From Humitalea rosea (GTDB lineage Bacteria; Pseudomonadota; Alphaproteobacteria; Acetobacterales; Acetobacteraceae): a stretch of DNA of 60,885 nucleotides. Numbering within the stretch: the stretch's first letter is position 1; each line of letters opens with the position of its first letter. The stretch lies in assembly GCF_003253705.1 (NCBI RefSeq), contig NZ_QKYU01000028.1:1-60885 (forward strand), given 5' to 3'. A program made the translations under genes and the position numbers. A model generated the notes under the pieces. That model was not told the origin of the DNA. It saw only the letters and a list, made by a program, of their open reading frames with translations, and did not search any database. Positions 45,384-54,151 of this stretch are shown one piece after another.

Positions 45384-45600
45384 GCCTTAACCAAGAAGGC
45401 GAAGGCCAGGCCGCGGGCCATGTCGGGGTCGAGATCGGCCTCCGAGGCCCGCAACGCGCCGAGGCGGCGGGTTGAGCCGGCCTGGACGGCGGCCATCACG
45501 GCGGTGGTGGCGGGGCGGATTTCCACGCGGACGCCGCGCGGCAGGTCGAGGGTGCGGACAGCGATGGCCGGCCCGAAGGCCGGGACCTGGTTTGACCATG
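45384..45600 (-). pseudogene. Fragment of unknown, phage-like small protein
   Basis: The minus-strand frame reads FGPAIAVRTLDLPRGVRVEI, TTAVMAAVQAG, RRLGALRASEADLDPDMARG and LAFAFLVKALA. The pattern suggests a small prophage structural or tail-assembly protein, but I cannot name a family. Neither a credible start nor stop flanks it, and neighbouring sequence is unrelated, so it is probably a remnant. Confidence 0.3.
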
Positions 45601-45747
45601 AAGCGAACACCGGCGGCGGCGGCGTGGACCTGATTAAGCGCGAGCTTCGCCTGGAGCCCGGCGAGGTCGCGGAGCGGCTCCAGCGGGAAGTGGGCATGGA
45701 ACGACCCGCCGCACGGCCGCACCCGTCCCCGTCTGACCACGCTTCGC

Positions 45748-46045
45748 CTGGAGATTTTACCTACCCCACGCTCATGGCATGGGAAGGCGCCTATGGCGTC
45801 GTCCCCACGGTATGCGATGGCACCGTCGTATCGCCCGAGTTCCCTGTTTTCGCGGTGAATACTGACCGGATCATGCCAGACATCCTTACCGTCCATTTCA
45901 GCGATCCGCGGACGTGGGAGCGACTTTCGGGAGCCAGCACCGGCACGAACGCCCGCAGGCGCCGGCTTCATCCGAACAACCTGCTTGCCTACGAGATACC
46001 AGTTCCATCGCTGCGGGTACAAAGGCTCATCCGGGGCTCCGGGTT
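45748..46045 (+). pseudogene. Type I restriction specificity subunit (HsdS) fragment
   Basis: Plus-strand frame: GDFTYPTLMAWEGAYGVVP, DGTVVSPEFPVFAV, DRIMPDILTVHFSDPRTWER and GTNARRRRLHPNNLLAYEIP. This is the C-terminal part of a target-recognition domain of HsdS-like proteins (their VSNEFP ... RNRL ... LEIPLPP series). The start of the protein, the second domain and any HsdM/HsdR gene are missing. It is a remnant. Confidence 0.6.
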
Positions 46046-46529
46046 GGCGGTTGAAGGCTTCGCAACCACAGCCTCTCAACCCAGCCCCGGAGGGACAACC
46101 TCCATAGCAATGACACCTAGCTTGATCGATGCTGAACGTCGGCATGGAACGGCGCCGCGCGGAGAACGTTCCGCGATGCCTAGCGGCTTGTAGGTTGCTG
46201 CGAAATTTCGGAGCGAATGCGCGTTGGCGACCGGTAGGGATGCTGAAAAGCCCCGAGCCCGCTTCGACGAATCATGCGTGATTTCAGTCGTTTGAAGCTT
46301 GTAGGGTAAATCGCCCCACCCCCGAGCTTCGGAGACTTTGGAGCCTCCGGAGAGGAGTTCCCGGGCTTGCTGCGTTCTCCAACCCTCAAGCCAGCCCGGC
46401 AAAACCCAAGGAAACCTGCGGTTCACGGCGCAACAGCCATGGTGAGTTTGCATTAAGATAGGAAAAAATGGAGCAGCGGTGGGAACCCGAATCCAACCTT
46501 CTCTGGGCGAACGCCTCCTCACGCCCTGC
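46046..46529. other. Non-coding stretch between remnants and the PepSY gene
   Basis: About 480 bp of lower GC than the flanks. Open frames exist on the minus strand but show no family similarity, ribosome site or codon bias typical of the neighbours. No tRNA could be folded by eye. Confidence 0.5.
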
Positions 46530-46805
46530 TCAGTCGTACTCGATCTCCACCTTCAGGACCCGCAGCGTGCCCGGGTGGAACGTCCCCTCATAGCGCTCGC
46601 CTCGGTCGTTCGTGCCGTGAACCCGGTAGCAGCCATCCTTGGTCCTGATCCGGGTCACCCGCCACCCTTGGGCCTCGACCTGCTGCTGCAATGCGGCACG
46701 CGGCTGCCAATCCGCCAGCGGCACGTTGCAACGCTGGTCGGCCATGGCCGCCCCGGTGCCAAGAGCGCAGAATGCAAGCGCGATCGCTGGAAGTAGTCGG
46801 GTCAT
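46530..46805 (-). CDS. Small periplasmic PepSY-domain protein
   Basis: 91 aa from the ATG at 46805. Signal peptide MTRLLPAIALAFCALGTGAAMA, then a single PepSY unit: ALQQQVEAQGWRVTRIRTKD, GCYRVHGTNDRGERYEG, TFHPGTLRVLKVEIEYD. Two cysteines remain (in DQRCNVPLADW and DGCYRV). It is divergent from the QseB-like regulator across 145 bp with inverted repeats. PepSY proteins of this size are common beside such two-component systems and may modulate sensing, or act with the PepSY reductase downstream. Confidence 0.88.
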   Translation of the reverse strand: MTRLLPAIALAFCALGTGAAMADQRCNVPLADWQPRAALQQQVEAQGWRVTRIRTKDGCYRVHGTNDRGERYEGTFHPGTLRVLKVEIEYD

Positions 46806-46853
46806 GGCATCGCATCCTGTCAGTTGAACGATAGGATGACAAAGCCATGCCAA

Positions 46854-46904
46854 CCTGACAGCAGACTGAATGCCGCGGCTTCCAGGTTCAGCTTGCTGTC
46901 AGGC
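46854..46904. promoter_or_regulatory. Inverted repeat between PepSY gene and response regulator
   Basis: CCTGACAGCAGACTGAA (46854-46870) and TTCAGCTTGCTGTCAGG (46888-46904) are complementary at 15 of 17 positions around a 17-bp loop. A third partial half-site CTGTCAGTTGAAC lies at 46817-46829. All sit in the 145-bp divergent gap, so they are candidate binding sites of the adjacent response regulator for autoregulation and control of the PepSY gene. Confidence 0.5.
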
Positions 46905-46950
46905 GCCGGCACTACGACCAGGAGCGGCCGGCGACGCGAAGGACCAACGG

Positions 46951-47625
46951 ATGCGAGTTCTATTGATCGAGGACGACGCCATCCTGGGCGCTGCGGTGCG
47001 GGACCAGATCGCGGCGGACGGTCATACGGTGGATTGGGCAACGCGGCTCGACACGGCGCGGGATTGCGTCGGCACGGTGACCTATGAGCTCATCCTGCTA
47101 GATCTGATGCTGCCGGATGGCAGGGGGCTGGATTTCCTCAAGGCGCGCCGCGCGGCGGGTGATGCCACGCCAGTGATCATCCTGACCGCGCGCGACCAGA
47201 TTTCCGATCGCATTGCCGGGCTGAACACCGGTGCGGATGACTACCTCGTCAAGCCGTTCGACCTGGCCGAGCTGTCGGCCCGCATCGGTGCCGTGGCGCG
47301 TCGATATGCCGGCAATCCCAATCCACAGGTCGAGATCGGCGACCTCACCATCGACCTGGCGCAACGGCTGATCCAGCGGGCCGGGCAACCGATCACCCTG
47401 ACAGCGCGCGAATGGGTGCTGTTCGAGACCTTCGTGCAGCGCCCCCGCGCGCTGGTCACCAAGGCGCAGATGGAGGAGCGGCTCTACTCCTTCGATGCCG
47501 AGGTCGAGAGCAACACCATCGAGGTCTATATCGGCCGGATCCGCAAGAAGCTCGGCCACGACATCATCGAGACGATCCGCGGCATGGGCTACCGGCTTGG
47601 CCAGCCGAAGCGCGCGGCATCCTAG
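46951..47625 (+). CDS. OmpR-family response regulator (QseB/PmrA-like)
   Basis: 224 aa, the compact length of QseB/PmrA-type regulators. MRVLLIEDDAILGAAV, phospho-acceptor D51 in ELILLDLMLPDG, VIILTARDQ, DDYLVKPFDLAELSAR; DNA-binding domain with ITLTAREWVLFETFVQ and SNTIEVYIGRIRKKLG. The ATG at 46951 is 8 nt after GAAGGA. Its TAG stop shares a base with the GTG of the kinase gene. Expected to control the flavin electron-transfer genes that follow. Confidence 0.95.
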   Translation: MRVLLIEDDAILGAAVRDQIAADGHTVDWATRLDTARDCVGTVTYELILLDLMLPDGRGLDFLKARRAAGDATPVIILTARDQISDRIAGLNTGADDYLVKPFDLAELSARIGAVARRYAGNPNPQVEIGDLTIDLAQRLIQRAGQPITLTAREWVLFETFVQRPRALVTKAQMEERLYSFDAEVESNTIEVYIGRIRKKLGHDIIETIRGMGYRLGQPKRAAS

Positions 47626-48982
47626 TGGCGTCGCGGCCGCAGAGCCTGCAGCGCCGCCTCGGCCTTGGCCTCGCGCTGGGGATGGTCCTGCTATGGCTTG
47701 CGGGCAGCGTGGCGGCGGGGCTGATCCTGCGGAGCGAAATCGACGAGGTCTTCGACAGCGCGTTGCAGGAAGTCGCACAACGCATCCTGCCCCTGGCCTA
47801 CAGCGAAATCCTGAACAGCGATCCGCCGGCCGAGGGCGATAGCCCCATCCAGCGATTGCCGTCGGTGCTGCCGCACCAGGAGCAGATCACCTATATCGTG
47901 CGCGACGGCGACGGCCGCGTCCTGCTGCAATCCCACGACGCCGACCCGGCGGCATTCCCGGTGCTGACGACACCAGGGTTCCAGGACATGGGCGGCCTGC
48001 GCCTCTACACCGAGGCGGCTGTGCGGGGCACCTTCTTCGTCACCACCGCCGAGCCGATCAGCCATCGTCGCAAGGCCGTGATCGATGCGGTTGCCATGCT
48101 GCTGTGGCCGCTGGCTGTTCTTTTGCCGCTCAGCCAGATCGGTGTTTGGGCGCTGGTGCGCTTCGCGCTGCGGCCAGTCCAGGCCTTCGAACGGGAGATC
48201 GAGGCGCGTGGCCATGGTGATCTGTCGCCGGTCAACGCGACAGCGCTTCCGCGTGAACTCGCGCCTGTCGCGGGCTCGGTCAATCGGCTGATCGCGCGGC
48301 TGCAACGGGCGCTGGAGGCGGAGCGAGGCTTTACCGCCAGCAGCGCGCACGAATTGCGGACGCCTGTCGCGGCGGCGCTGGCGCAGACGCAGCGCCTGAT
48401 TGCCGAGGTGCCGGAGGGCGCCGCGCGCGAACGCGCTAGGACCGTGGAGGCGGCGCTGCGGCAGTTGGCGCGTCTGTCGGAGAAGCTGCTGCAGCTGGCC
48501 AAGGCCGAGGGGGCGGGCCTGCTGGCGGAGACCCCGCAGGATCTGGCGCAGGTGCTGGGCTTCGTCCTCGATGAGTTCAGGGACGATCCGGGCGCTGCCC
48601 GGCTGGCCATCACGCTGCCCATGACCGGCGTCCTGCTGTCCCGCATGGACGCCGACGCCTTCGCCATCCTGGCCCGCAACCTCATCGAGAATGCGCTGAA
48701 GCACGGCGCGGCCGATCAGCCGGTATCGGTCGCGCTGAGCGACGATGGCCTGCTGCGTGTATCCAACGGCGGCGCCGTGGTCACGACGGAGACGATGGCC
48801 CGCCTCAAGCGGCCTTTCGAGCGAGGGGCAGCCCCGCGACCGGCTCGGGTCTCGGTCTGGCGATTGCCGAGGCGATCGTGGCCGGGGCCGGCACCAGCCT
48901 GGAACTGTTCTCGCCCGTGCCGGGCCGATCTTCGGGGTTCGAGGCGCGCGTCCGGCTACCTGGAGTTCCTGCGTCACGCTGA
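47625..48982 (+). pseudogene. Sensor histidine kinase, frameshifted near its ATP-binding end
   Basis: Starts at a GTG overlapping the regulator stop (TAGTG). First helix GLALGMVLLWLAGSVAAGLI, periplasmic domain, second helix VAMLLWPLAVLLPLSQIGVW, HAMP-like region, H-box SSAHELRTPVAAAL with H242, N-box NLIENALKHG. After RPFERGA (~48830) the frame is lost: the G2 box TGSGLGLAIAEAIV and the ending SGFEARVRLPG are encoded in another frame ending at 48982. One base is missing relative to an intact gene around 48826-48840. In the given frame translation instead runs to 49079 with a nonsense tail. Loss of the G2 box should cripple ATP binding unless it is a sequencing error. Confidence 0.85.
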
Positions 48983-49075
48983 ACCGCGGATGAACGGTTT
49001 GCCCGTTCGGGTTCAGGCCGGCGTCAGATTGAACGTCCATCTCTCCCGCATCGCAGTTCCTGCTGGAGAGATTCG

Positions 49076-49561
49076 ATGAACAAGATCGTCGCCACACTCG
49101 GCCTCGCCGCCACGCTCGCCCTGCCGGCCATGGCCTTCGCGCCGCCGGCCGAGGCGCGCAGCCTCACGCTCACGACGCAGCTGCGCCCCTATGGCGGCAA
49201 TGGCGCCTACCTTGCGATCTACCTAGTGGATGCGCAGGGCCGCTTCCATTCCACGCTGCGCGTCGCGGGGGGCAAGGCCAAGTACCACTCGCATCTGAGC
49301 GCCTGGGCGCGTGGACGAGCCGCCGAGACCGCACGCATCGACGGCATCACCGGGGCGAGCGTCGGCAGCGGCCAGACGCTTCGTGTCACCGTCGACATCG
49401 CCGATGCCCTGATCGATGCCGGCTACCAGATCCGCGTCGATACTGCAGTCGAGGACGGGCGTGACAACCCTGGTGAGATCACCGCGCCGCTGACGACCGC
49501 GGCCAATGGCCGTGCCGTCTCGGGTCGCGGCTATGTCGCGTCCTTCAAGTTCGACATGTGA
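49076..49561 (+). CDS. DUF2271 periplasmic protein with candidate flavinylation motif
   Basis: 161 aa with signal peptide (LAATLALPAMAFAPPAEA). The DUF2271 fold is beta-rich: LTLTTQLRPYGGNGAYLAIY, VDAQGRFHSTLRVAGGKAKY, and near the end AVSGRGYVASFKFDM. DGITGASVGSG at residues 89-99 contains T92-G-A-S, close to the (S/T)GA(S/T) motif whose threonine or serine receives FMN from ApbE in periplasmic flavoproteins. The flavin reductase and ApbE genes follow directly, so a covalently FMN-bearing periplasmic electron carrier is a good inference. Confidence 0.85.
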   Translation: MNKIVATLGLAATLALPAMAFAPPAEARSLTLTTQLRPYGGNGAYLAIYLVDAQGRFHSTLRVAGGKAKYHSHLSAWARGRAAETARIDGITGASVGSGQTLRVTVDIADALIDAGYQIRVDTAVEDGRDNPGEITAPLTTAANGRAVSGRGYVASFKFDM

Positions 49562-49582
49562 CGACGACGCTGGATCGCTGAC

Positions 49583-51781
49583 ATGCTCCGCCGCCTCCAC
49601 TCCCTGCCGGGCCTCTTCGCCGCGCTGCTGATCGCGGCGCTGGCGTTGACGGGCGCCTTCCTCGCCTTCGACTCGATTGTCGATCGCAGCGGCTCCACCA
49701 TTCCTGCGACCGGTCAGGTCAGCGTGGCCGCCATCGCCGAGGCCGTGCAAGCGCGGCATGCGGAGGTGGAGCGCATTGTGCGGACGGCCTCCGGCACGGT
49801 CATCGCCTACTATTTTGAGGCCGACCTGCCAGGTGCCGAGCTGGTCGATCCGCTCACGGGCCAGGCGATCGGGCCGCATGAGCCATCGAACCTGACGCGC
49901 ACCGTCACGAACCTGCATCGCTCCTTCCTGATGGGTGATGCAGGGCGCGTGGCGGCAGGGCTGGGGGCGGCGGCGATGCTGGTGCTGTGCGTCTCGGGCG
50001 CCATGCTGCTGGCCGCGCGGCTCGGCGGGTGGGTGGCGATCCTGCGGCCCAGCCGCGGGTCTCTCTCGCAGCGGCTGCATTGCGAGCTCGGACGCTTTGC
50101 GGTGATCGGCCTCACGCTGTCGGCGCTGACCGGCTGCTGGATGTCGCTCGCGACTTTCGGCGTGCTGCCTGATGGCGCGGCGGCCGAGGTCGCGGCGCTC
50201 GTGCCACCGAGCGGTGCAGCGCGGCTTCCGCCAGGGCAGCTGGCGGCGCTGCAAGCCGTGGATCTGTCGGCGCTGCGCGAACTCACCTTTCCCTATGGCG
50301 CGGACCTGACCGACACCTACACGCTGACCACGGCTCAGGACATCGCCCATGTGGATGCCGCGACCGGGCAGGTGCTGGACTTCACGCCGAACGGCCTAGC
50401 GCGGCAGGTGCACGAGACCATCGTCATGCTGCATACCGGCCGCGGCGTCTGGCCGTTGGCGCTGCTGCTCGGCCTGGCCGCCCTCACCGCGCCCGTTCTG
50501 GCTGGCGCCGGTGGCGTGATCTGGTGGCGCCGGCGCGCTGCGCTGCCGACGATCCGGCAGAATGTCGGCGCGCAATCCGCCGACACGATCATCCTCGTCG
50601 GCAGCGAGGGCAACAGCACCTGGGGCTTCGCCGTCACGCTGCACGCGGCACTGACCAAGGCCGGGCATCGTGTGCATGCCGGGCCGATGAACAGCCTGGC
50701 GCCGCGCTATGCCCAGGCGAAGCGCCTGCTGATCCTGACCGCGACCTATGGCGATGGCGATGCGCCGGAATCCGCGAAGCTGTTCCTGCAGCGCCTGGAA
50801 CGGGCGAGTGGCGCGCTTCCCGTCGCGGTGCTCGGCTTCGGCGACCGCAGCTTTCCGAAGTTCTGCGGCTTTGCCGAACAGGTGACCGAAGCGCTCCGCG
50901 CGAAGGGCTGGCCCGTGCTGTTCGATACGTGGCAGGTGGATCGGAAATCGGCGCAGACCTTCGCCGATTGGGGCAAGGTACTGGGCGAGGAGATCGGCAC
51001 AAAGCTCGAACTGGCCCATGTCGCCGCCCGTCCCAAGACCACTGCGCTGGAGCTGTCCGGGCGCGTCGAGTACGGCGCGGAATCGCAAACACCTACTGCC
51101 ATCCTGAGCTTTGCGCTGCCTGCCTCCGGTGGGTTCTGGCGGCGTCGCCGCCTGCCGCGCTTCGAGGCTGGCGACCTTGTTGGTATTCTGGCCCCCGGCT
51201 CTGACCTGCCACGCTTCTACTCGCTTGCTTCTGCCTCGACCGACGGCGTGCTGGAAATCTGCGTGCGCAAGCAGCCGGGCGGCCTGTGCTCGGGCTTCCT
51301 GCATGAGTTGCCGCCGGGCGGACGTATCGAGGCCTTCATCCGGCCAAACCCGTCCTTCCGCCCGAGCCGCGGCAAGGCGCCCGTGATCCTGATCGGGGCC
51401 GGCACTGGGATTGGTCCGCTTGCGGGCTTCATTCGCCACAACACGCGGCACCGGCCGATGCACCTCTACTGGGGCGGCCGGCATCCCGGCTCGGACTTCC
51501 TGTATGGCCCGCAATTACACCAATACGTGGAGGATGGCCGCCTCGCACGGTTGAACACGGCCTTCTCCCGCGTACCGGGCGGTGGCTACGTCCAGGACCG
51601 GCTGGCGGCGGATTCCGCGGGGGTGCGCGACCTGATGCAGCAGGGCGCGCAAGTGCTGGTCTGCGGCGGGCGCGACATGGCGGGCGGCGTGGCCCGCGCT
51701 TTCGAGGCGATCCTGCACCCACTGGGCCTCGACCTCGCAACGCTAAAATCGGAGGGCCGCTACCGTGAAGACGTCTATTGA
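49583..51781 (+). CDS. PepSY-membrane / flavodoxin / FNR fusion reductase
   Basis: 732 aa. Residues 1-330 are a PepSY-type membrane part with four helices (GLFAALLIAALALTGAFLAF; LGAAAMLVLCVSGAMLLAAR; FAVIGLTLSALTGCWMSLAT; LALLLGLAALTAPVLAGAGG) and Leu-His pairs at H6, H112, H166 and H284, possible haem ligands. Residues ~335-490 are a flavodoxin domain (ILVGSEGNSTWGFA, TATYGDGDAPESAK, GFGDRSFPKFCG). Residues ~510-732 are a sulfite-reductase-type FAD/NADPH domain (RFYSLASAS, GAGTGIGPLAGFIRH, CGGRDMAGGVARA). It should move electrons from cytoplasmic NAD(P)H via FAD and FMN into the membrane and out. Between the DUF2271 and ApbE genes. Confidence 0.92.
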   Translation: MLRRLHSLPGLFAALLIAALALTGAFLAFDSIVDRSGSTIPATGQVSVAAIAEAVQARHAEVERIVRTASGTVIAYYFEADLPGAELVDPLTGQAIGPHEPSNLTRTVTNLHRSFLMGDAGRVAAGLGAAAMLVLCVSGAMLLAARLGGWVAILRPSRGSLSQRLHCELGRFAVIGLTLSALTGCWMSLATFGVLPDGAAAEVAALVPPSGAARLPPGQLAALQAVDLSALRELTFPYGADLTDTYTLTTAQDIAHVDAATGQVLDFTPNGLARQVHETIVMLHTGRGVWPLALLLGLAALTAPVLAGAGGVIWWRRRAALPTIRQNVGAQSADTIILVGSEGNSTWGFAVTLHAALTKAGHRVHAGPMNSLAPRYAQAKRLLILTATYGDGDAPESAKLFLQRLERASGALPVAVLGFGDRSFPKFCGFAEQVTEALRAKGWPVLFDTWQVDRKSAQTFADWGKVLGEEIGTKLELAHVAARPKTTALELSGRVEYGAESQTPTAILSFALPASGGFWRRRRLPRFEAGDLVGILAPGSDLPRFYSLASASTDGVLEICVRKQPGGLCSGFLHELPPGGRIEAFIRPNPSFRPSRGKAPVILIGAGTGIGPLAGFIRHNTRHRPMHLYWGGRHPGSDFLYGPQLHQYVEDGRLARLNTAFSRVPGGGYVQDRLAADSAGVRDLMQQGAQVLVCGGRDMAGGVARAFEAILHPLGLDLATLKSEGRYREDVY

Positions 51782-52703
51782 GGCCGTGCCAATGACGCGC
51801 CACGCTCTCCACGGCCCCACCATGGGCACACGCTACGCCGCGGTGTTCTTCGCGCCGGACGGCATGGCAACGGCGGCGCTGGCCGCTGCGTTTTTCGAAG
51901 CTGTGGATCGCGTGGACCGGCAGATGTCCACATGGAAGCCCGACTCCGACCTCAACCGCCTGAATGCGGCGCCGGTCGGCGAATGGGTGAAGATCCCGCG
52001 CGAATTGATGACGGTGCTGGCCGAGGCGCTGAAGATCGGCCGGGCCACCCAGGGCGCCTTCGATATCGGGGTGGGCGCGCTGGTGTCGGCCTGGGGCTTC
52101 GGGCCTGGCACGCGGCAGCCGGATCAACTCCGCATCGCGGCCGCGTCCGAACGGCCGCGCGCCGCCACGACGAAGGCCTTGCAGCTGGATGTCACCACGT
52201 CCCGCGCGCGGAAGGCGGCACCGCTCACCCTCGATCTTTCAGGCATCGCCAAGGGCTTCGGTGTGGATGAGATGGCGCGGGTGATGGACGCCTTCGGGAT
52301 TCGGTCCTGGCTTGTGGGCATCGACGGGGAGATGCGGGCGCGCGGCCTGAAGCCGGATGGCACGCCCTGGACGGTGGCGCATGAGCGTCCGGATCGGCAC
52401 AGCAGAGAGGCGATGGGGGTGATCGAACTGACGGACATGGCCGTCGCGACCTCCGGCAACTACCGGCACTGGGTGGAGGTGGATGGCAAGGTGCTGTCGC
52501 ATACCATGGACCCCGGCACGCACCGGCCGATCGCCAATGGGATCGCGTCCGTCTCCGTCCTGGCCACTACGTGCATGGCGGCCGATGCCTGGGCAACGGC
52601 CTTCATGGTGCTAGGGGCGGAAGCGGCCAGCAAGCTCGCGGCTGACAGGGGGATGGGCACGATCTTCGTGTTCGACGATGGGACGGCCAGCTCCACGATC
52701 TGA
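51765..52703 (+). CDS. apbE: FAD:protein FMN transferase
   Basis: 312 aa, overlapping the reductase gene by 17 bp (an ATG at 51792 is an alternative that removes the overlap). ApbE landmarks: GPTMGTRYAAVFFAP, STWKPDSDLNRLNAAP, GAFDIGVGALVSAWGFGPG, LDLSGIAKGFGVDEMARVM, ATSGNYRHWVEVDG, HTMDPGTHRPIANGIASVSV. It moves FMN from FAD onto a threonine or serine of a periplasmic target protein. No lipobox or signal peptide is evident, unlike periplasmic ApbE lipoproteins, which is odd. The obvious target is the DUF2271 protein two genes upstream. Confidence 0.95.
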   Translation: MKTSIEAVPMTRHALHGPTMGTRYAAVFFAPDGMATAALAAAFFEAVDRVDRQMSTWKPDSDLNRLNAAPVGEWVKIPRELMTVLAEALKIGRATQGAFDIGVGALVSAWGFGPGTRQPDQLRIAAASERPRAATTKALQLDVTTSRARKAAPLTLDLSGIAKGFGVDEMARVMDAFGIRSWLVGIDGEMRARGLKPDGTPWTVAHERPDRHSREAMGVIELTDMAVATSGNYRHWVEVDGKVLSHTMDPGTHRPIANGIASVSVLATTCMAADAWATAFMVLGAEAASKLAADRGMGTIFVFDDGTASSTI

Positions 52704-52729
52704 CCCACATCCGGGGATGGCCGCGCCGG

Positions 52730-53431
52730 CTACACCACCGTGCCGAACAGCGCACCGATTCCAGCAGTCAATGCCATCGCCAGCGCGCCCCAGAAGGTGA
52801 CGCGGGCCGTGGCACGCAGCACATTGGCGCCGCCCGCCTGGGCGCCGATGGCACCGAGCAAAGCCAGAAAGGCGAGCGAGGCGCCGGAGACGACCCAGAC
52901 AAGTAGGTGGGTCGGTGCGACGACCACCATCAGCAGGGGCATGGCGGCGCCAACCGCGAAGGTCGCGGCCGACGTCAGCGCCGCCTGGATGGGCCGCGCG
53001 GTGGTGATCTCTGACATCCCGAGTTCATCCTGCGCATGGGCGCCGAGCGCGTCCTTGGCCATCAACTGCTCGGCGACCTGCCGTGCCAGGTCGCGGTCCG
53101 CCCCACGCCGGACGTAGATATCGGCGAGCTCCTCATGCTCGAAGACGGGGTTGTCCCGCAATTCCTGGGTTTCCCGAGCGAGGTCGGCCTGTTCCGTGTC
53201 GGATTGGGAACTGACGGAGACGTACTCGCCAGCCGCCATCGACATGGCACCGGCAACCAGACCGGCCACGCCGGCGATCAGGATGTCGCTCTGCGTGGCT
53301 GCAGCGGCCGCGACGCCGACGATCAGGCTGGCGGTCGAGACGATACCATCATTCGCCCCCAGCACCGCGGCCCGCAGCCACCCGATGCGCGAGACCAGAT
53401 GGCGTTCCGGGTGCAGGTGGAGGCGCGGCAT
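52730..53431 (-). CDS. VIT1/CCC1-family iron/manganese transporter
   Basis: 233 aa. Start RLHLHPERHLVSRIGWLRAA, then helices VLGANDGIVSTASLIVGVAA and AGVAGLVAGAMSMAAGEYVSV with the family's DG and E residues; the acidic cytoplasmic metal-binding domain (EQADLARETQELRDNPVFEH) and three C-terminal helices follow. It moves Fe(II)/Mn(II) out of the cytoplasm. It converges on apbE with a 26-bp gap and is downstream of the cytochrome b gene on the same strand. Confidence 0.92.
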   Translation of the reverse strand: MPRLHLHPERHLVSRIGWLRAAVLGANDGIVSTASLIVGVAAAAATQSDILIAGVAGLVAGAMSMAAGEYVSVSSQSDTEQADLARETQELRDNPVFEHEELADIYVRRGADRDLARQVAEQLMAKDALGAHAQDELGMSEITTARPIQAALTSAATFAVGAAMPLLMVVVAPTHLLVWVVSGASLAFLALLGAIGAQAGGANVLRATARVTFWGALAMALTAGIGALFGTVV

Positions 53432-53500
53432 GGGCTGTTCCTTCTGGGGGCTGGCGTCGCCCGCGGAGACCGGGGCCTGTTGCCGCGCGCGTGCCGCGGG

Positions 53501-54082
53501 TCAAGGAGCACGACCCGGTTCAACTTGCCGGGGCTTGGGTGCCGCGATGAACAGCATGAAGCGCGCCAGCGGGCGCTTGAACAGAAACAGGTAGGCGACG
53601 TGCAGCCCGACAATGATCATGAGCAGGTTCGACAGCCCCTCATGCAGTTCGCCGACGATGCCATTCTCCTGCTCTCCGCCGCGGGCTTCCGAGTCTCGCC
53701 GGCGTTCACGGCCGTCATCGCGCGCCTGCGCTTCGCTGATGACGACGCTGCTCGCCATACCGAGCGTCCTGCCGCGATCCATCGCAATCCCCGTCGCGGT
53801 GGCAAGGATCAGGCAGGCGGCGATGCCGGCCAACAGGGTCTTGCTGATGGCTGGGTGAGTAAAGGCATTGCCAAGCGTCAGTCCCTCAAACTGAGGGTAG
53901 AAGCGCGATAGGCCCAGTTGTCGTAGGCCCGAGAGGGCCGCGACAAGGCGACCACCGATGATGATCGCGATGGCGTAGCCTAGGACGGCGTGGATCGTGC
54001 CCAGGTCGCCTGTCAGAAAACCGGCAATGACCAGAAGGCCGAGAATGGCGTGATAGGCCCGTAGGCCCTGCATGATGGACAT
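53501..54082 (-). CDS. Small cytochrome b (b/b6 or b561-like) membrane protein
   Basis: 193 aa with four hydrophobic helices and paired histidines: H11 in LRAYHAILGLLVIAG, H32 in TIHAVLGYAIAIIIG, then H~146 in GELHEGLSNLLMIIV and H~159 in GLHVAYLFL. This is the four-helix di-haem layout of Ni/Fe-hydrogenase-type b cytochromes. A charged loop (DDGRERRRDSEARGGEQENG) separates the pairs. An FNR/FixK-type box lies 70 bp upstream. Possible electron donor or acceptor to the neighbouring flavin system. Confidence 0.85.
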   Translation of the reverse strand: MSIMQGLRAYHAILGLLVIAGFLTGDLGTIHAVLGYAIAIIIGGRLVAALSGLRQLGLSRFYPQFEGLTLGNAFTHPAISKTLLAGIAACLILATATGIAMDRGRTLGMASSVVISEAQARDDGRERRRDSEARGGEQENGIVGELHEGLSNLLMIIVGLHVAYLFLFKRPLARFMLFIAAPKPRQVEPGRAP

Positions 54083-54151
54083 GATGATCCTTGCGCAACA
54101 GCCTGGGGATGCCGTGTTTGCCTAGGCTAAGCGTCATCGCCGCCGGTGTCC

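Noticed and set aside
46470-46500. Possible tRNA-like T-arm (GGGAACCCGAATCC)
   Set aside because: No acceptor stem or anticodon arm could be paired around it.
46076-46522. 148-codon minus-strand frame
   Set aside because: No ribosome site, signal or domain; composition unlike real genes of the window.
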